Below, in pieces: positions 60,249-64,000 of a stretch of DNA of 64,000 nt (position 1 is its first letter; each line of letters starts with the position of its first letter). A model generated the notes under the pieces. The model was not told the DNA's origin. It was given only the letters and a program-made list of their open reading frames with translations, and made no database searches. This DNA is from Crossaster papposus (taxonomy: Eukaryota > Echinodermata > Asteroidea > Velatida > Solasteridae), in the NCBI GenBank assembly GCA_037893245.1, contig JBAIAA010000783.1, positions 558,001 to 622,000 of the forward strand. Reading direction: 5' to 3'. The position numbers and the translations under genes were made by a program.

Positions 60249-60257
60249 TTGTGGAAA
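60249..60257 (+). repeat. Right 9-bp target-site duplication of fold-back 3
   Basis: TTGTGGAAA, identical to 59844-59852. Confidence 0.7.
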
Positions 60258-60505
60258 CCCTTGTGATAAGCTAGTTGTAGAGACTTGCAGGAACTTCATC
60301 TTTTTGTCAGCCTGTTGAGGCTTTCCTTGCCGTCAAGGAAAGTTCTCCTACACAAAGGGGAAAAAAAAGATGGTGTAATCATTTGAACAACCATAAGGCA
60401 TGCTTAATACAAAATAAAAAATGTAAAAGCACTGTACATGCAATCCAGTTGGGCATACCGGTACACGTATTTAAACCAGAACATTTGTATTTTCTGGTGC
60501 CATAC

Positions 60506-62777
60506 AACTCGTACGCAAGCCGACTCGTACGCAAGCCGACTCGTACGCAAGCCGACTCGTACGCAAGCCGACTCGTACGCAAGCCGACTCGTACGCAAGC
60601 CGACTCGTACGCAAGCCGACTCGTACGCAAGCCGACTCGTACGCAAGCCGACTCGTACGCAAGCCGACTCGTACGCAAGCCGACTCGTACGCAAGCCGAC
60701 TCGTACGCAAGCCGACTCGTACGCAAGCCGACTCGTACGCAAGCCGACTCGTACGCAAGCCGACTCGTACGCAAGCCGACTCGTACGCAAGCCGACTCGT
60801 ACGCAAGCCGACTCGTACGCAAGCCGACTCGTACGCAAGCCGACTCGTACGCAAGCCGACTCGTACGCAAGCCGACTCGTACGCAAGCCGACTCGTACGC
60901 AAGCCGACTCGTACGCAAGCCGACTCGTACGCAAGCCGACTCGTACGCAAGCCGACTCGTACGCAAGCCGACTCGTACGCAAGCCGACTCGTACGCAAGC
61001 CGACTCGTACGCAAGCCGACTCGTACGCAAGCCGACTCGTACGCAAGCCGACTCGTACGCAAGCCGACTCGTACGCAAGCCGACTCGTACGCAAGCCGAC
61101 TCGTACGCAAGCCGACTCGTACGCAAGCCGACTCGTACGCAAGCCGACTCGTACGCAAGCCGACTCGTACGCAAGCCGACTCGTACGCAAGCCGACTCGT
61201 ACGCAAGCCGACTCGTACGCAAGCCGACTCGTACGCAAGCCGACTCGTACGCAAGCCGACTCGTACGCAAGCCGACTCGTACGCAAGCCGACTCGTACGC
61301 AAGCCGACTCGTACGCAAGCCGACTCGTACGCAAGCCGACTCGTACGCAAGCCGACTCGTACGCAAGCCGACTCGTACGCAAGCCGACTCGTACGCAAGC
61401 CGACTCGTACGCAAGCCGACTCGTACGCAAGCCGACTCGTACGCAAGCCGACTCGTACGCAAGCCGACTCGTACGCAAGCCGACTCGTACGCAAGCCGAC
61501 TCGTACGCAAGCCGACTCGTACGCAAGCCGACTCGTACGCAAGCCGACTCGTACGCAAGCCGACTCGTACGCAAGCCGACTCGTACGCAAGCCGACTCGT
61601 ACGCAAGCCGACTCGTACGCAAGCCGACTCGTACGCAAGCCGACTCGTACGCAAGCCGACTCGTACGCAAGCCGACTCGTACGCAAGCCGACTCGTACGC
61701 AAGCCGACTCGTACGCAAGCCGACTCGTACGCAAGCCGACTCGTACGCAAGCCGACTCGTACGCAAGCCGACTCGTACGCAAGCCGACTCGTACGCAAGC
61801 CGACTCGTACGCAAGCCGACTCGTACGCAAGCCGACTCGTACGCAAGCCGACTCGTACGCAAGCCGACTCGTACGCAAGCCGACTCGTACGCAAGCCGAC
61901 TCGTACGCAAGCCGACTCGTACGCAAGCCGACTCGTACGCAAGCCGACTCGTACGCAAGCCGACTCGTACGCAAGCCGACTCGTACGCAAGCCGACTCGT
62001 ACGCAAGCCGACTCGTACGCAAGCCGACTCGTACGCAAGCCGACTCGTACGCAAGCCGACTCGTACGCAAGCCGACTCGTACGCAAGCCGACTCGTACGC
62101 AAGCCGACTCGTACGCAAGCCGACTCGTACGCAAGCCGACTCGTACGCAAGCCGACTCGTACGCAAGCCGACTCGTACGCAAGCCGACTCGTACGCAAGC
62201 CGACTCGTACGCAAGCCGACTCGTACGCAAGCCGACTCGTACGCAAGCCGACTCGTACGCAAGCCGACTCGTACGCAAGCCGACTCGTACGCAAGCCGAC
62301 TCGTACGCAAGCCGACTCGTACGCAAGCCGACTCGTACGCAAGCCGACTCGTACGCAAGCCGACTCGTACGCGGTCCAACTCGTACGCGTGCCAACTCGT
62401 ACGCGTGCCAACTCGTACGCGTGCCAACTCGTACGCGTGCCAACTCGTACGCGTGCCAACTCGTACGCGTGCCAACTCGTACGCGGGCCAACTCGTACGC
62501 GTGCCAACTCGTACGCGTGCCAACTCGTACGCGTGCCAACTCGTACGCGTGCCAACTCGTACGCGTGCCAACTCGTACGCGTGCCAACTCGTACGCGTGC
62601 CAACTCGTACGCGTGCCAACTCGTACGCGTGCCAACTCGTACGCGTGCCAACTCGTACGCGTGCCAACTCGTACGCGTGCCAACTCGTACGCGTGCCAAC
62701 TCGTACGCGTGCCAACTCGTACGCGTGCCAACTCGTACGCGTGCCAACTCGTACGCGTGCCAACTCGTACGCGTGCC
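60506..62777. repeat. 16-bp minisatellite, 142 units
   Basis: Units of RACTCGTACGCAAGCC fill 60506-62361 (116 units, without an interior difference that I can see). One transition unit ends GCGGTCC (62362-62377). Then 25 units of AACTCGTACGCGTGCC run to 62777, with one GCGGGCC variant at 62474-62489. The unit contains the CpG-rich palindrome CGTACG. No frame meets a stop codon inside the unit, so several frames stay open for about 800 codons; these are not genes. Confidence 0.97.
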
Positions 62778-63315
62778 AAATATGTTTTTGTTATCTTAAA
62801 AATACTAATCAAATGAAAACATTACTCCAAAAATATCTATTTTTAAAAGAAGTTTATATGTCAAACGATGGTTACGAAATTGAAACCAAGATGTACTATA
62901 ATAAACAATAGTACAAATTTACACGAATGCCTTTGTAAAAAGAAAAGTCTTAAGCAATAATATTAATATTCTAAAAAACCGAAAGAGGTGAGAGTGAGAC
63001 TGAACAGACTGAATCTCATGCAACTTGTACATTGTTACATTTAATGGAAATAAAATTGTTGACGAAAATGTATATACAAGGCTAGTAGTATTAAAAGGTT
63101 AATAATAATAATGCCAAAAAGGTTAAAGCCTAACAACTAACATGGTGTATTCTTTGTAATTTTGGTCTGTGCATTGCCATTTGTTGTTTCCCGAGAAATA
63201 AAATAGAGAATAGAGAATAGAGAATAGATTCGCCTTGGATGCCCAAAAGTATCTGCCTTTTTAATTGATCAACACCGTACCGTACCCGTGTACCCGTGAA
63301 CAACATTTTTTAAAC
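62778..63315. other. Unassigned sequence with a short AGAGAATA tract
   Basis: AT-rich; an 8-bp AGAGAATA tract of about 3.5 copies lies near 63204-63231. No gene recognised. Confidence 0.4.
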
Positions 63316-63374
63316 CGCGTACGAGTTGGACCGCGTACGACTACGAGTTGGCTGGCGTACGAGTTGTCCCGCGG
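63316..63374 (-). repeat. Inverted short copies of the 16-bp unit
   Basis: Read on the minus strand this holds three degenerate units (ACTCGTACGCCAGCC, ACTCGTAGTCGTACGCGG, TCCAACTCGTACGCGG). The CGTACGCGGTCCAACTCGTA string of the transition unit at 62366 is reproduced here in the opposite orientation. Confidence 0.8.
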
Positions 63375-63381
63375 ATTGTAG

Positions 63382-63508
63382 GTCAACTCGCCCCCTGACC
63401 GACTCGCCCCTTACCTACTCGCCCCCTGACCGACTCGCCCCTTACTAACTCGCCCCCTGACCGACTCGCCCCCTGGCCGACTCGCCTCCTGACCGACTCG
63501 CCCCCTCG
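63382..63508. repeat. ACTCGCCCC minisatellite
   Basis: About eight units of 15-16 bp, consensus GACTCGCCCCCTGACC, with variants CCTTACC and CCTGGCC. Same ACTCG core as the large array, but a different spacer. Confidence 0.9.
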
Positions 63509-64000
63509 TTTTCGAACCCCCGTGCATGTTTGGAGAACTTTTGGAAACTTAACACAAAATACGAATGTTGACTTTGCCATTTTTCTGGCATTCGCATCCT
63601 TCGCAAAACGTTCGCGTGCCCCGCAAAAACTCACCCTATAAAGCATGCATAAAAACGGTTTATGGATGTGTCTTTTAAAAGTTCGTGCTTTTTATGTTCT
63701 GAATATTCTCAGGTCTAACACGACATACCAAACGTCTTATAAAATGTGAAAATCACATTTGACACCATCGGACATACAAAATACCAAAAACAGTCCCCCC
63801 TTCTCCAAAAGTAGCAACCTCATTGGTCAAATTAGCGACTTTATTGTATTCACTGTCAGCTCTTTGATCTGGGTTTTTCACCATCTTTCACCACGTTTGG
63901 CGGACTGATCAGAGGGAGCCGACAGTTTTGTAGATGAGCGTCGTAACACCCAGTTCAATCCATCGAGCGTTGGTTTTCGAAGAATGGTGGAGTGATTGAC
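63509..64000. other. Unassigned right end of window
   Basis: No repeat or gene recognised. An ATTGGTC (CCAAT-type) word occurs near 63821, too little to call a promoter. Confidence 0.3.

Noticed and set aside
60379..62911. Several overlapping open frames of about 760-840 codons on both strands
   Set aside because: The 16-bp unit has no stop codon in any frame, so frames stay open through the array by periodicity. The peptide is a 16-residue repeat that differs between frames, and all frames are equally open. No gene signal.
63383..63646. 87-codon frame on the minus strand
   Set aside because: Its C-terminal part is translation of the ACTCGCCCC minisatellite.

Overview
The window is eukaryotic, almost certainly animal, and holds no protein gene that I can support. 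The eukaryotic call rests on tRNA-derived modules with the marks of a cytoplasmic initiator tRNA-Met: CAU anticodon preceded by C33, three G:C pairs (29-31/39-41) in the anticodon stem, T-loop AUCGAAA with A54 and A60, and no encoded CCA. Oligo-T runs that look like RNA polymerase III terminators sit just 3' of most modules. A marine deuterostome or other invertebrate would fit the general style, but this is only an impression.

Region 1 (1 to about 50642) is one uninterrupted satellite array, all in one orientation, made from initiator tRNA-Met. The basic monomer is about 402 bp and carries three 72-nt tRNA-like modules on the minus strand, called here alpha, beta and gamma. Two diverged monomers form an about 805-bp higher-order unit: alpha-beta-gamma plus alpha'-beta'-gamma'. 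Larger blocks (about 1.6, 3.6/4.4, 5.6, 7.8 and 25.7 kb offsets) are duplicated again on top. Alpha is the best preserved: 56 copies keep CAU, A-box and B-box-like sequences and an oligo-T terminator, but every one examined has a T5:C68 mismatch and a G1:U72 pair in the acceptor stem. Alpha' has anticodon UAU. Gamma is heavily diverged, with AGU in the anticodon position. Several modules are chimeras produced by exchange inside the tRNA body.

Region 2 (50643 to 64000) is repeat-rich, non-array DNA. It has a lone tRNA 3'-half relic just outside the array and a set of duplicated sequences of 0.25 and 0.7 kb that share a leader and ATG. It also has two blocks of AT-rich ACTGTAGT-type repeats at 53.6-54.3 and 57.7-58.0 kb, and three fold-back elements (55274-56235, 58227-58451, 59853-60248). 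Each fold-back is flanked directly by a different perfect 9-bp direct repeat, as expected of target-site duplications. Several minisatellites are built round an ACTCG core; the largest has exactly 142 units of 16 bp at 60506-62777.

The most interesting items are the nested initiator-tRNA satellite, with its conserved terminators and complementary decay among modules, and the cluster of 9-bp-duplicating fold-back elements. All long open frames in the window are by-products of repeat periodicity. Statements about the whole array come from reading and coordinate arithmetic, not from an alignment program.
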